Source: Pirellulales bacterium
GTDB lineage: Bacteria; Planctomycetota; Planctomycetia; Pirellulales; UBA1268
Direction: 5' to 3'
Length of the DNA: 64,000 bases
NCBI GenBank assembly: GCA_016779265.1
Contig: JADHNY010000007.1
Location: forward strand, 1-64,000
This document shows positions 37,602 through 46,273 of this stretch, in pieces. The position numbers and the translations under genes were made by a program. Each line of letters starts with the position of its first letter. Position 1 is the first letter of the stretch. A model generated the notes under the pieces. That model did no database searches and had not been told where the DNA came from. It saw only the letters and a program-made list of their open reading frames with translations.

Positions 37602-38546
37602 TCAGTCGCCCTCATGCATCTCGCGGGCATGGTAGCTCGATCGCACCAAGGGGCCGGAAGCGACGTTGGCAAAGCCCATGGCTCGGGCCTGGTCGCCGAG
37701 TTCGTCAAACTCGTCCGGTGGCACATACCGCTCAACCGGTAGGGCATCGAGAGTGGGCTGGAGATACTGGCCAAGGGTCAAGAAATCGACACTGTTGGCC
37801 AACAGATCCGCAAAGACCTCAAGCAGCTCGTCGCGAGTCTCACCAAGGCCGAGCATCAGTCCACTCTTGGTCTTCACACCAGGCATCAGTCGCTTGGCAT
37901 CTGCCAGCAGCTGCAGGGTCCAGGAATAGCGGCTCTTTCGGCCCCGGACGTGTCGGTAGAGCCGGGGAACCGTCTCGGTGTTGTGGTTAAACACATCCGG
38001 TCCCGCTGCCATTACGATTTCCATCGCCCCTGGCTTGTCGAGGAAGTCGGGAACGAGCACCTCGACCACCGCTCCGCTGACCTCACGGACAGCGCGAATC
38101 GTACGAGCAAAGTGATCCGCTCCACCGTCAGGCAGGTCATCCCGGGTGACACTTGTGATGACCACATGCGCAAGCCCCAGCCGCTTGGCTGCCTCCGCAA
38201 CACGCTCCGGCTCATCTGCCTCCAGGGTTTCTGTTTTTCCCTTCGGTACCGAACAGAAACCACAGGGGCGGGTACAGACATTGCCGAGAATCATGAAGGT
38301 GGCTGTTCTGGACGACCAGCACTCCAGCCGGTTGGGGCACTTGGCGGAAGAGCAGACAGTCTCCAGGCCGAGCTCTTCGACCAGTCTCGCGGTCTCACCA
38401 TGCCCTCCGCCTGGCTCGAGGTTGCGACGAAGCCAGGGAGGCAGCCGTCGACTCGCGGGGAAAGGGCTGCTGCTGCAACTGCCGGTCGCGGAGGCTGCCG
38501 TCTCGAGCGAGAGAATCGGTAGGGAAGAAAGCGGCTCAGCCGACAT
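37602..38546 (-). CDS. lipA: Lipoyl synthase
   Basis: CSSAKCPNRLECW and ATFMILGNVCTRPCGFCSVPKGK (radical SAM CxxxCxxC), GLMLGLGETRDE. Confidence 0.95.
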   Translation of the reverse strand: MSAEPLSSLPILSLETAASATGSCSSSPFPASRRLPPWLRRNLEPGGGHGETARLVEELGLETVCSSAKCPNRLECWSSRTATFMILGNVCTRPCGFCSVPKGKTETLEADEPERVAEAAKRLGLAHVVITSVTRDDLPDGGADHFARTIRAVREVSGAVVEVLVPDFLDKPGAMEIVMAAGPDVFNHNTETVPRLYRHVRGRKSRYSWTLQLLADAKRLMPGVKTKSGLMLGLGETRDELLEVFADLLANSVDFLTLGQYLQPTLDALPVERYVPPDEFDELGDQARAMGFANVASGPLVRSSYHAREMHEGD

Positions 38547-39315
38547 GTCGTCTCGCAGGGTGAGGGGAAGGCGGGCGGGCGGCGGTGGAACCGCCAGGAA
38601 TACCCGATTGTAGGCTGACCACCTCGGCGTTGAAGGCCGCGGCCATCTCCTGAACGATCACCGACCTCGCTTCGGTGGGCGCGGCTCGGCGACGACGTTC
38701 GGCCTCAACGGATCCCATCCCCCCCTGCGGCGTTGTGCGCACCCGGCGACAGACCTCCGTCGCCGTCGCCACATTGACGAAGCCACCGTGCGAAACGACG
38801 CCACGGCGAACAGAGATCCCAACGGCTGCGAGCAGGCCACTGTTTCCAAAAACGCCGGGGATGCCTGGAACACGGCGTGCTGGACACTTCATGGCCGCAG
38901 CCGCTGCAGCCAGACCAGTTTCAAAGCGGTCGACGTAGGCCGCCACATCGTGTTCACCAAGTCCGAGATCGGTCAGTCTGGCAAACAGATAGACGGCCAA
39001 CTGCCCACTCGTGTGTGGCACAGCGCCGCCTCCACGACCGACAAACCGTAGCCGAATACCCATCCGCTGCAGCTCGTCGTCCGTCAGCTCCACATCCCGC
39101 CGCGAGGCCAGGCGACCGAGCGTGATCACGTCAGCATGTTCGCACAGAAGCAGCGTCGGCCCGCAGCCGTCAGGCTCCGCAACCTCAAACGACAAGCGTT
39201 CGGCCACCCGCAGGTAGTCCTCGAAGTCGATCCGCCCAGCAAGCCACACCGACAACCGAGCCGTCGGCATTTGCGGCGGTGCGTTCGTGTCACAAGAGGC
39301 TTTGGAACGAGACAT
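38536..39315 (-). CDS. lipB: LipB (octanoyltransferase) family protein with substituted catalytic residues
   Basis: LLLCEHADVITLGRLA, RFVGRGGGAVPHTSGQLAVYLFARL, PGVFGNSGLLAAVGISVRRGVVSHGGFVNVA align with LipB; overlaps lipA by 11 bp. Confidence 0.8.
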   Translation of the reverse strand: MSRSKASCDTNAPPQMPTARLSVWLAGRIDFEDYLRVAERLSFEVAEPDGCGPTLLLCEHADVITLGRLASRRDVELTDDELQRMGIRLRFVGRGGGAVPHTSGQLAVYLFARLTDLGLGEHDVAAYVDRFETGLAAAAAAMKCPARRVPGIPGVFGNSGLLAAVGISVRRGVVSHGGFVNVATATEVCRRVRTTPQGGMGSVEAERRRRAAPTEARSVIVQEMAAAFNAEVVSLQSGIPGGSTAARPPSPHPARRHVG

Positions 39316-39337
39316 GGCAGTTGCTTGCGACGTTTTC

Positions 39338-42300
39338 TTATTCGTCCCGCTCTTCAGGCATCAACAGCCCTTCAAGAACACTCCACGTCATCGGCTGCCA
39401 GGCGATGGCATCGGGAAGTCGGCCGTGGGGAGAAACCTCAACCCGATGCTCGATGGCCGTATCCACACACCGCCCCAGCTGCTCCAGCCATTCAGGCACC
39501 TCAACACCAGAGCCAGCCGCAAGCCCGAGAAAGCTCTCTGCACGCTGCTCAAGCGCCTCAGCTGCGGGAGTTGGCCCGCCTTGGCGAAGCTCCCGCACGG
39601 CCGGCTCAACCAACGACTCCAGCTCATCCTGCTCAAGCACCGCTGTGAATGGCCGCTGCACGCAGTCAGCCACGCTCGCCAGTCGCAATCCCCAGGTCGA
39701 CTCAATCTCGGCCAGGCGACGCTTGAGACCTTCGGAGGTCGCAGCAGTCTCTTCACGCATGCGGCTTCGCCAGGCGGCTGCGGCTGCCGTCTCGCCGCGA
39801 CCGGCGAGCACCCGATGGGCCATTCCTACCGGCCGCAGCGTCCAGCTGATCCGGTCGTACTCCGCCTTGATCCGCAGAAAGTCAAGAAGAATATGCAGAT
39901 ACTCTCCCCGATCCGACTGTGATGTTGTGGAGTTCCAGTCGCGGTATTCCGCATGGTTCTCGGCGACGCTCTCAAGCACCAGCCGCACGCGTGCCGCCGC
40001 ATGACGCAGTGGGAGTTCACCAGACATGATCGCATTGAGCAGCGGTGGTCGCTCGCTCTCTGGATCAAACTCCGACTTCTCCACCAGGCCTTCAAGCCAG
40101 GGCCGCACTCCACGACGAAGGATGCCGCGCAGTGACGTGGGGGCCATCAGGTGTTGGGTAAACAGCCCACCACCATACCGCTCCACAAAGTCACGGATCA
40201 CCGCGTAGACCTTGTCGTCCCGCATCCGTTCGAGCACCGAGAGCCGCAGCTGCCGGGCATGCGTCATCCACGTCTCAAGCAGCCGTGGCACCAGCTGTGA
40301 CACGCCTTCAAGAATCTGCTCGTTGCGGGCTTCGGTCGTCTCACCGTTGGAGCCGGCCGACTCACAGATCCGCTCGACGAGCGACGTGGTGGCGGCTTCA
40401 AACACGCGGTCAAACTCGCTGACACTGGCCGCCCCAGGCGGCCGGTGCCGCTCCAGCGACTTTGCCAGACGAACAAGCTGAATCGTTTCGGCAATCAATC
40501 CCAGCCGCGGCAGGCTGGAGGCCAGCCGTTCCAGCAGCCGCTCACGACGTCGCGCGGCCACGATCTTGTCGGGGCGTCCTCCGCGGGAGAGCGGCACATA
40601 GAGCACCCGACGGCCAGCCAGCTGATGCTGCACATGCTCAAGCGTCGCACGAGTTGCCTCAACGTTGCCTGTGAGCATCGCTCCAAACAGTACGCCCACC
40701 GCGCCACGTCCGGAGGAGGAGACCTCCGTGCGTCCGTCAGCAATCGCCCGATGAGCGGCGAGCATCCAAAGGGTTTCGGAGAGCTGGACGGCCGACTCTA
40801 GCAGCCGCTCAGCAGCCGCATCCGCCGCGAGCCGCATCCGATCCTCATCACTGGCTGAGAGCATTGGCCCTGCGTCGCTTGAGGCCCGTTCGCTAATCGC
40901 CGCAGACGCGCGGACCATGGCATTCCGCAGTCGACGCAGGACATGCCGCCAGCCTGCCACCGAATCGAGTTCGGCCTCGTGGATCTTCGCCACCCCTTCG
41001 GCGGTCTGATGACACCAGGCGATCACAACCGTCCGCACCAGCCGGGCCACACCCGCAAGAAACTCGGCAGCCTCTTCGACCTCTTCCAACGGCCCAACAT
41101 CGTCGCTCCCTGAGGAGCCCGCCTCGAGCATGCCCCCTTCGACACCGTCATCGGCGGAATCTCGCCAGACCATCGTCTCATAGGCGGCGGCTACACTCTC
41201 GTCGACATCGTCATCATCTTCAGACCGCTTGCCCGCCAGTCCGTTCCCACCGGCACGGTCACCGACCACGAGATCGATCAGATCAGCCACACCCGACGTG
41301 TTGGCTTCGATGAGCTCAAGAAACCGCCGCTGACGGGTGCGTGATGCCGATGAAGGATCGTTGAGCGCACTTGCCAGCCAGGCTTCTGCCGCATGCAGCC
41401 ACTCGTCGCCACTCCGCGAAAGCAGGTCGCCTTCCAGCAGTGACGCCCAGTGCACGATCAGCCCCATGGCCGCATCGAGATCACCTTCACGGATCAGGGC
41501 CGACGCGGCCTCGGCATGACTGCGGGTCGACGAAAAAGCAGCGACTTCCTTCCGCCAGAATCCTGGTGGCGGCGCCTCCGGCCCCGCCTCGCGACGACGC
41601 TCCAAGGCCCGGATCACATCACGGGTTGAGTCAAGAATCTCCCGGCCCGAGAGATGCGACACCCCTGAGACCGTGGTCGTCGCATGGCGATCCCACCAGC
41701 CGGCAAGCCGCTCAAGGGCTCCCTCCGCACGCGAGGCGAGATCGGCCTGACCCGCCAAAGCTGCGGTCCGCCAGGCAGCCGCGGTCCCCTCAAGAACCGC
41801 AGCGGTCATCGACACTAGATCTTCCACGCGAGGGTCAGGCAGGCTCTCTCCACCCGGATCGTGCAGGGGAAACTGCCCGCCGAGGCCGAGAATGTTCCAC
41901 GGATCGACTGCAGCACCACAGGCAACGGCACGAAACAGCAGATCCGTCGCCTCTGCCAGTAGTTCGAGGGCGGCACTGACCTCTCCTCGGACCACCGCCT
42001 CCTCCGCGGCAACGGTGCGACTCATCACTCGCGAGGCCATTCGGGCAGAGGTCGCCGGCACCCGACGAGCCATCCGCTCGGCAGCTGCCTGACGGCCGAG
42101 CCGGGCAAAGACCGACGCCAGCGACACACTCTCCACCTGCTTCGCGCGGGCCGCTGCCAACGTGGTGTTGATATAGCGGCGGACGCCACCAAACGGCTGC
42201 CGCAGCCGCTCTGTCTCATCTTCCAGTCGGGCACGATGTTCCACTGGCAGCGTCGTCATCAGCCACCGATAGAACTCATCGCGATACCCAGCGATCTTCG

Positions 42301-43348
42301 GAAGGAGCTGGGTCAGCGGAAGCCCTGCCTGAAGAGCCCCCGGTCCATGTCCGGAGAGCCCCGCAGCCATCAAAAGCACTCCCGCGAGCACCGCGGATGC
42401 CTCGTGCAGACGCTCGTGGGACGGCGCGCCAGGCTGTTCAGACCAAGACCGAATACCTTCGAGTGTCGCCTGCTGCACCACCAGTCGTCGGTACCAGCCG
42501 CGGCCGTCGATCCGATCGGGATCCCACAGCCCAAAGAGATAGTTGGGGCGACTAGCCGCTGGATGCAAGAAGTCAAAGGCTCGCGGATCAACCGCCAGCT
42601 CCTCAAGCATCGAGAGATCAAAGTCTGCTTGATTGGTGAGGGCCTGGGGAGCCTGCTGCAGGATCTCGAGTGCTCCGGAGATCAGTCCGGAATACCGACC
42701 GTGCGCAACACCTGCTCCCGCGACAAACAGTGGCAGCGGACGCACCCGCTCATGCGGATAGGGTTCGGAGAGACGTTCGTTCTCCAGCACTGCCACCGGA
42801 CGCCATCCGACATAATCATTGAGCGTTCCAATTGCTCGCTCGAGCACAGCGTGCGAGTCGTCGAAGGGGCCACCGGTTGCCAGCACCGCTTGCGCTGCGG
42901 CAGCCATGAAGAAGGGCCGCTCAAGAGCTCCGCTGGGCTGATGCTCCAGGAGGTCTCGATGAAACTCACGATACGCGGTCGGCAGCTGGTCAAACGTCAG
43001 TGAGAGCACATGCCGAGCTTGCTCAGCATTACGAAATGCCGGTGCTTCACGCTCCAGTACCGCGAGGCGTCGCCTGAGCAGGTCCGCAACCGCGGAGAAT
43101 GCCTCGGGGCGTTCGAGACTGCCGACAGCAATGGCACCAGGCGGAGCAGCCGTATCAGCACCACCAGCCTCTGCGGCCTCGGACTCTTCGCTGCTGGCAA
43201 CCGGCTCTCCACCAGGCTCGACCTGGGTGAAGAGCTCGTTCATGGCCTGCCAGACACTGGGATCGAACGCCCCAGAGGAGAAGTTCAGGTATCCGAGCAG
43301 AGTGGCCGCGGGATCGTTGGTCGGTTGCGACGCATCGGCTGTCGTCAT
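39338..43348 (-). CDS. Large (1336 aa) uncharacterised protein
   Basis: Single uninterrupted ORF, helical Ala/Glu/Arg-rich; no recognised domain. Confidence 0.75.
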   Translation of the reverse strand: MTTADASQPTNDPAATLLGYLNFSSGAFDPSVWQAMNELFTQVEPGGEPVASSEESEAAEAGGADTAAPPGAIAVGSLERPEAFSAVADLLRRRLAVLEREAPAFRNAEQARHVLSLTFDQLPTAYREFHRDLLEHQPSGALERPFFMAAAAQAVLATGGPFDDSHAVLERAIGTLNDYVGWRPVAVLENERLSEPYPHERVRPLPLFVAGAGVAHGRYSGLISGALEILQQAPQALTNQADFDLSMLEELAVDPRAFDFLHPAASRPNYLFGLWDPDRIDGRGWYRRLVVQQATLEGIRSWSEQPGAPSHERLHEASAVLAGVLLMAAGLSGHGPGALQAGLPLTQLLPKIAGYRDEFYRWLMTTLPVEHRARLEDETERLRQPFGGVRRYINTTLAAARAKQVESVSLASVFARLGRQAAAERMARRVPATSARMASRVMSRTVAAEEAVVRGEVSAALELLAEATDLLFRAVACGAAVDPWNILGLGGQFPLHDPGGESLPDPRVEDLVSMTAAVLEGTAAAWRTAALAGQADLASRAEGALERLAGWWDRHATTTVSGVSHLSGREILDSTRDVIRALERRREAGPEAPPPGFWRKEVAAFSSTRSHAEAASALIREGDLDAAMGLIVHWASLLEGDLLSRSGDEWLHAAEAWLASALNDPSSASRTRQRRFLELIEANTSGVADLIDLVVGDRAGGNGLAGKRSEDDDDVDESVAAAYETMVWRDSADDGVEGGMLEAGSSGSDDVGPLEEVEEAAEFLAGVARLVRTVVIAWCHQTAEGVAKIHEAELDSVAGWRHVLRRLRNAMVRASAAISERASSDAGPMLSASDEDRMRLAADAAAERLLESAVQLSETLWMLAAHRAIADGRTEVSSSGRGAVGVLFGAMLTGNVEATRATLEHVQHQLAGRRVLYVPLSRGGRPDKIVAARRRERLLERLASSLPRLGLIAETIQLVRLAKSLERHRPPGAASVSEFDRVFEAATTSLVERICESAGSNGETTEARNEQILEGVSQLVPRLLETWMTHARQLRLSVLERMRDDKVYAVIRDFVERYGGGLFTQHLMAPTSLRGILRRGVRPWLEGLVEKSEFDPESERPPLLNAIMSGELPLRHAAARVRLVLESVAENHAEYRDWNSTTSQSDRGEYLHILLDFLRIKAEYDRISWTLRPVGMAHRVLAGRGETAAAAAWRSRMREETAATSEGLKRRLAEIESTWGLRLASVADCVQRPFTAVLEQDELESLVEPAVRELRQGGPTPAAEALEQRAESFLGLAAGSGVEVPEWLEQLGRCVDTAIEHRVEVSPHGRLPDAIAWQPMTWSVLEGLLMPEERDE

Positions 43349-43512
43349 CGTGCCCGCTCCCTCCGCGGCTGGCTCGACACCGACCGCTCCTCTTACTCGC
43401 TCTCACCGGTATGACCGCTACAAATGGTCACCTTTTTCAGACTCTCCAGGTTTGAAGGTATCGTTTCGTGGGGGATGTTTGAAGCAGAGACGCTCCTTCC
43501 GGGAAACAAGCC

Positions 43513-44994
43513 ATGAACCTGTCTTTTTCAAAGACGCTCGCTGCCAAAGCTCACGTTGCGTTGCTGTTCCTCGCGACTTCAGCTCCTTTCGCCCACGGTG
43601 GTGACATCTGCGTTGCTGAAGACCTTGCGGCTGCCAGCGGCTGGCATCTCAACTGGGTGGTGCAGGTGCCTTTTGACACCGACCGCACGGAGCTGGAATC
43701 CCTCGGCATCGGCGACGGCATGGTGGTGGCTACGTCGGGCGACGGTCGAGTGCACGCCTACCGGGAGTCGCCCGCAACACTCCCCGGCACCCTGGCGTGG
43801 AGCCAGCGAATTGGGCATGCCACCGAGCCGGGATTCACCGCACAGATTGGCCCCTCGCTCGTGCTCGCGACCCGCGGTCGCAACCTCTACAGCTTTGATC
43901 GAGAGACGGGTGATCGACTCTGGGCAGACCATCTCGGTCGCATGCCCAACGCGCCAGCCGTCGAAGGTGACAACTGGGTGTATGTCCCTTTTGGTCCGCT
44001 GCGTGTCCTCCGACTGACGGCGTATCCAACAGGCCGCACCACGTCCATGATCAAAGCTGCCTCGCTTGCTGCAGCTGATGCCGAAGCAGCCGAGGTAGCG
44101 AAACTCGGTCGTCGTCGCGCTGCTCTGGAAGACCATGCACCGCTCCTGCTTGAAGCTGGCACGGAGCGAGCGAAAACGATCCACCGACTCGCCCCCTACT
44201 CCATCAGCTGGATCGGTGAAGAGGGCATGCTGGTCACGCTCAACGACCTTGAGAATGGCTGGCGACGCCATGAACTGCGGCTGGGCAGCCTGGCCTCCGG
44301 CGATCTCCTGCACCGAGACGGCTCCATCTGGCTTGCTCTCTCGTCTGGAGACGTGATTCGAGTCGACTCCGATCCTGCCGAAGGCCTCTCGGTTATCTGG
44401 CGAGCTGCGCTGCCTTCTCTGCCTTCAGGACAGCTCCTTCTTGATGGTGACACGCTGCTGGTCTCGTTGGGCGAGTGGGGCCTTGAGGCCCGTTCAGCAT
44501 CCACCGGTGACCTGCTCTGGAAGCGTGATCAGCCTGTGCACCTGCTCTCGGCAGGGGGTGGAATGGCCTGGTGGTTTGACGCCGCTCGCCGGCTGGTGCT
44601 CTGCGACCTGCGCGACGGCCACACCCTCGCCACGCTGAACCCCGGGCGATTCCAGATGCCGATCACCAACACCACGAGTGACCGGCTGTATCTTGCCACC
44701 AGCAATGGCGTCATCGCGTCGCTGGCTCCTACTGCTGCCACGACCAGCCCCGTCGAGGCCGCAGAGGACGTTCCTGCCACAACCGAGGAACCATCTCAGC
44801 CAACGCCCGCAGGCCCCGCAGATCCGTTTGGAGCAGATGACGATCCGTTTGGAGCTGGCTCCTCTGACGATGAGCCGGCTGAGATGAACGAGTCAGACAG
44901 CAACCCCTTCGGAGGTGACGACCCGTTCGGTACTCCTGCAGCCGAAGATGATCCGTTCACCTTCTCACCTCGCGGACGTCGCAGTCCTGCATAG
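43513..44994 (+). CDS. Secreted PQQ/WD-like beta-propeller protein with C-terminal DPFG-repeat tail
   Basis: Signal peptide; YSFDRETGDRLW, ARSASTGDLLWKRDQPVH propeller motifs; tail DPFGADDDPFGAGSS...NPFGGDDPFGTPAAEDDPF. Confidence 0.8.
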   Translation: MNLSFSKTLAAKAHVALLFLATSAPFAHGGDICVAEDLAAASGWHLNWVVQVPFDTDRTELESLGIGDGMVVATSGDGRVHAYRESPATLPGTLAWSQRIGHATEPGFTAQIGPSLVLATRGRNLYSFDRETGDRLWADHLGRMPNAPAVEGDNWVYVPFGPLRVLRLTAYPTGRTTSMIKAASLAAADAEAAEVAKLGRRRAALEDHAPLLLEAGTERAKTIHRLAPYSISWIGEEGMLVTLNDLENGWRRHELRLGSLASGDLLHRDGSIWLALSSGDVIRVDSDPAEGLSVIWRAALPSLPSGQLLLDGDTLLVSLGEWGLEARSASTGDLLWKRDQPVHLLSAGGGMAWWFDAARRLVLCDLRDGHTLATLNPGRFQMPITNTTSDRLYLATSNGVIASLAPTAATTSPVEAAEDVPATTEEPSQPTPAGPADPFGADDDPFGAGSSDDEPAEMNESDSNPFGGDDPFGTPAAEDDPFTFSPRGRRSPA

Positions 44995-45129
44995 GTTCGG
45001 CATCTTCAGCGAGGCGTCGCGGTTCACTGCACCCGTCAGCTGCCCTCAACTGCCGGCTTCGGACCCGCACAAAGTTGCAGCGGCACAGAACTGCAGCGGC
45101 CGAAAGTTGCAGCCACTCATTCGCCGAGC

Positions 45130-45282
45130 TCAGACGTTCGGCTTGATCTCGAAGTTGTACTGAGCGAGATCGAGAGCGAGCATCAGGCATCCCACTGAGA
45201 TGGCCACAAAGGCCAGCAGCAGCATTGCCGTGTAGACATTCACGGGCGGTGTGCCAGCTTTCTGTTCGTCGTTGTCTGCCAT
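45130..45282 (-). CDS. Small (50 aa) single-TM membrane protein
   Basis: Manual minus-strand translation: MADNDEQKAGTPPVNVYTAMLLLAFVAISVGCLMLALDLAQYNFEIKPNV*; GAGGAAG RBS upstream; below ORF-track length cutoff. Confidence 0.7.
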   Translation of the reverse strand: MADNDEQKAGTPPVNVYTAMLLLAFVAISVGCLMLALDLAQYNFEIKPNV

Positions 45283-45326
45283 GACTTCCTCAAAGAGACT
45301 CGGTGACGATACGCCTGGTATCAGAA

Positions 45327-46160
45327 TCAGCCCTTGAGCCGTGACGCCACGCGGTCGCCTCGCTGGATGAAGCCCCGCTTGAACTCGGGGATCACTGTGG
45401 CCACCGCCTTGTCAGGGCGGACAGTGACGATCCGGACGCGACCGAGATAGGTGTCATCGCGGAAAACTTCAAGTTCATGACCCTGCTGAAGGCCATCATC
45501 TCCACCGAGTGAGAGTTCGATCGCCTCGCGGCCCACGGCAGTCACCACACCATCGACGGCGGGTAGCTGATCACGGGGAAGCGAGTCGACATTCAGCCCC
45601 ATCTGCTGCAGCAGAACACGGGCGTTGGCCACCTGCTTTTCCAGCTGGCTCTTCCGCTCGCGGGCGATCACCAGCAGCGACTCTTTTTCGTGGAGTTCGA
45701 CAGCCATGTCGGCAGTCCGCTTCACCTGGTCATCAAGGCTCTGCTGCTGATTCTTGATCGATTCACGAAGGTCGCCGATCTCACCAGTCGCCTGCTCGAG
45801 CTCGCGACTCTTGGCGGCGAGTTCATCCTGAGCCTTGTTGCGATCCTGCTCCTGCTGATCGACCCGCTTGCGAAGTTCCTGCAGCGACTCATTCTTCTCG
45901 CGAAGGGCAGCCTGGATCTGAGCGATCACCGTATCACGAGCGAGCTCTGACTCTTTGACATCTTTGGTGAGTTCGTTGATCTCTTCCTGGAGTTGCGTGG
46001 CGTCGTTTCGCGCGGTCTGTAACTGATCATTCAGTCCACCCGGCTTGACGATCTCGTCCCTCCAGTTGGTATGCGTGGAGTAGAGCGCCACCCCAAAACT
46101 CATGAACACAAGGCTCATGATAAAGACGGCGAAGACGAAGATTTTGCCAATAATATTCAT
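45327..46160 (-). CDS. Membrane-anchored coiled-coil protein
   Basis: N-terminal TM MNIIGKIFVFAVFIMSLVFMSFGVALYST followed by long coiled coil and a beta-rich C-terminus. Confidence 0.75.
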   Translation of the reverse strand: MNIIGKIFVFAVFIMSLVFMSFGVALYSTHTNWRDEIVKPGGLNDQLQTARNDATQLQEEINELTKDVKESELARDTVIAQIQAALREKNESLQELRKRVDQQEQDRNKAQDELAAKSRELEQATGEIGDLRESIKNQQQSLDDQVKRTADMAVELHEKESLLVIARERKSQLEKQVANARVLLQQMGLNVDSLPRDQLPAVDGVVTAVGREAIELSLGGDDGLQQGHELEVFRDDTYLGRVRIVTVRPDKAVATVIPEFKRGFIQRGDRVASRLKG

Positions 46161-46273
46161 ACACTCACCACAGGCAGGTGCTGCGAGGACGACCGCCCCA
46201 TGCGACCACCATAGTTGTCAATCGGCAGGGGGGTCAACGCGTCTGGAAGACATTGCCAACTGCCCGCAACCTC

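Noticed and set aside
38700-38730. Possible frameshift at a G7 run explaining the altered LipB Cys motif
   Set aside because: The reading frame stays open and the CCG CAG codons precede the G run, so an indel there would not restore a Cys at that position.
42236-43003. 255-aa plus-strand ORF inside the 1336-aa gene
   Set aside because: Shadow ORF of a longer uninterrupted frame.
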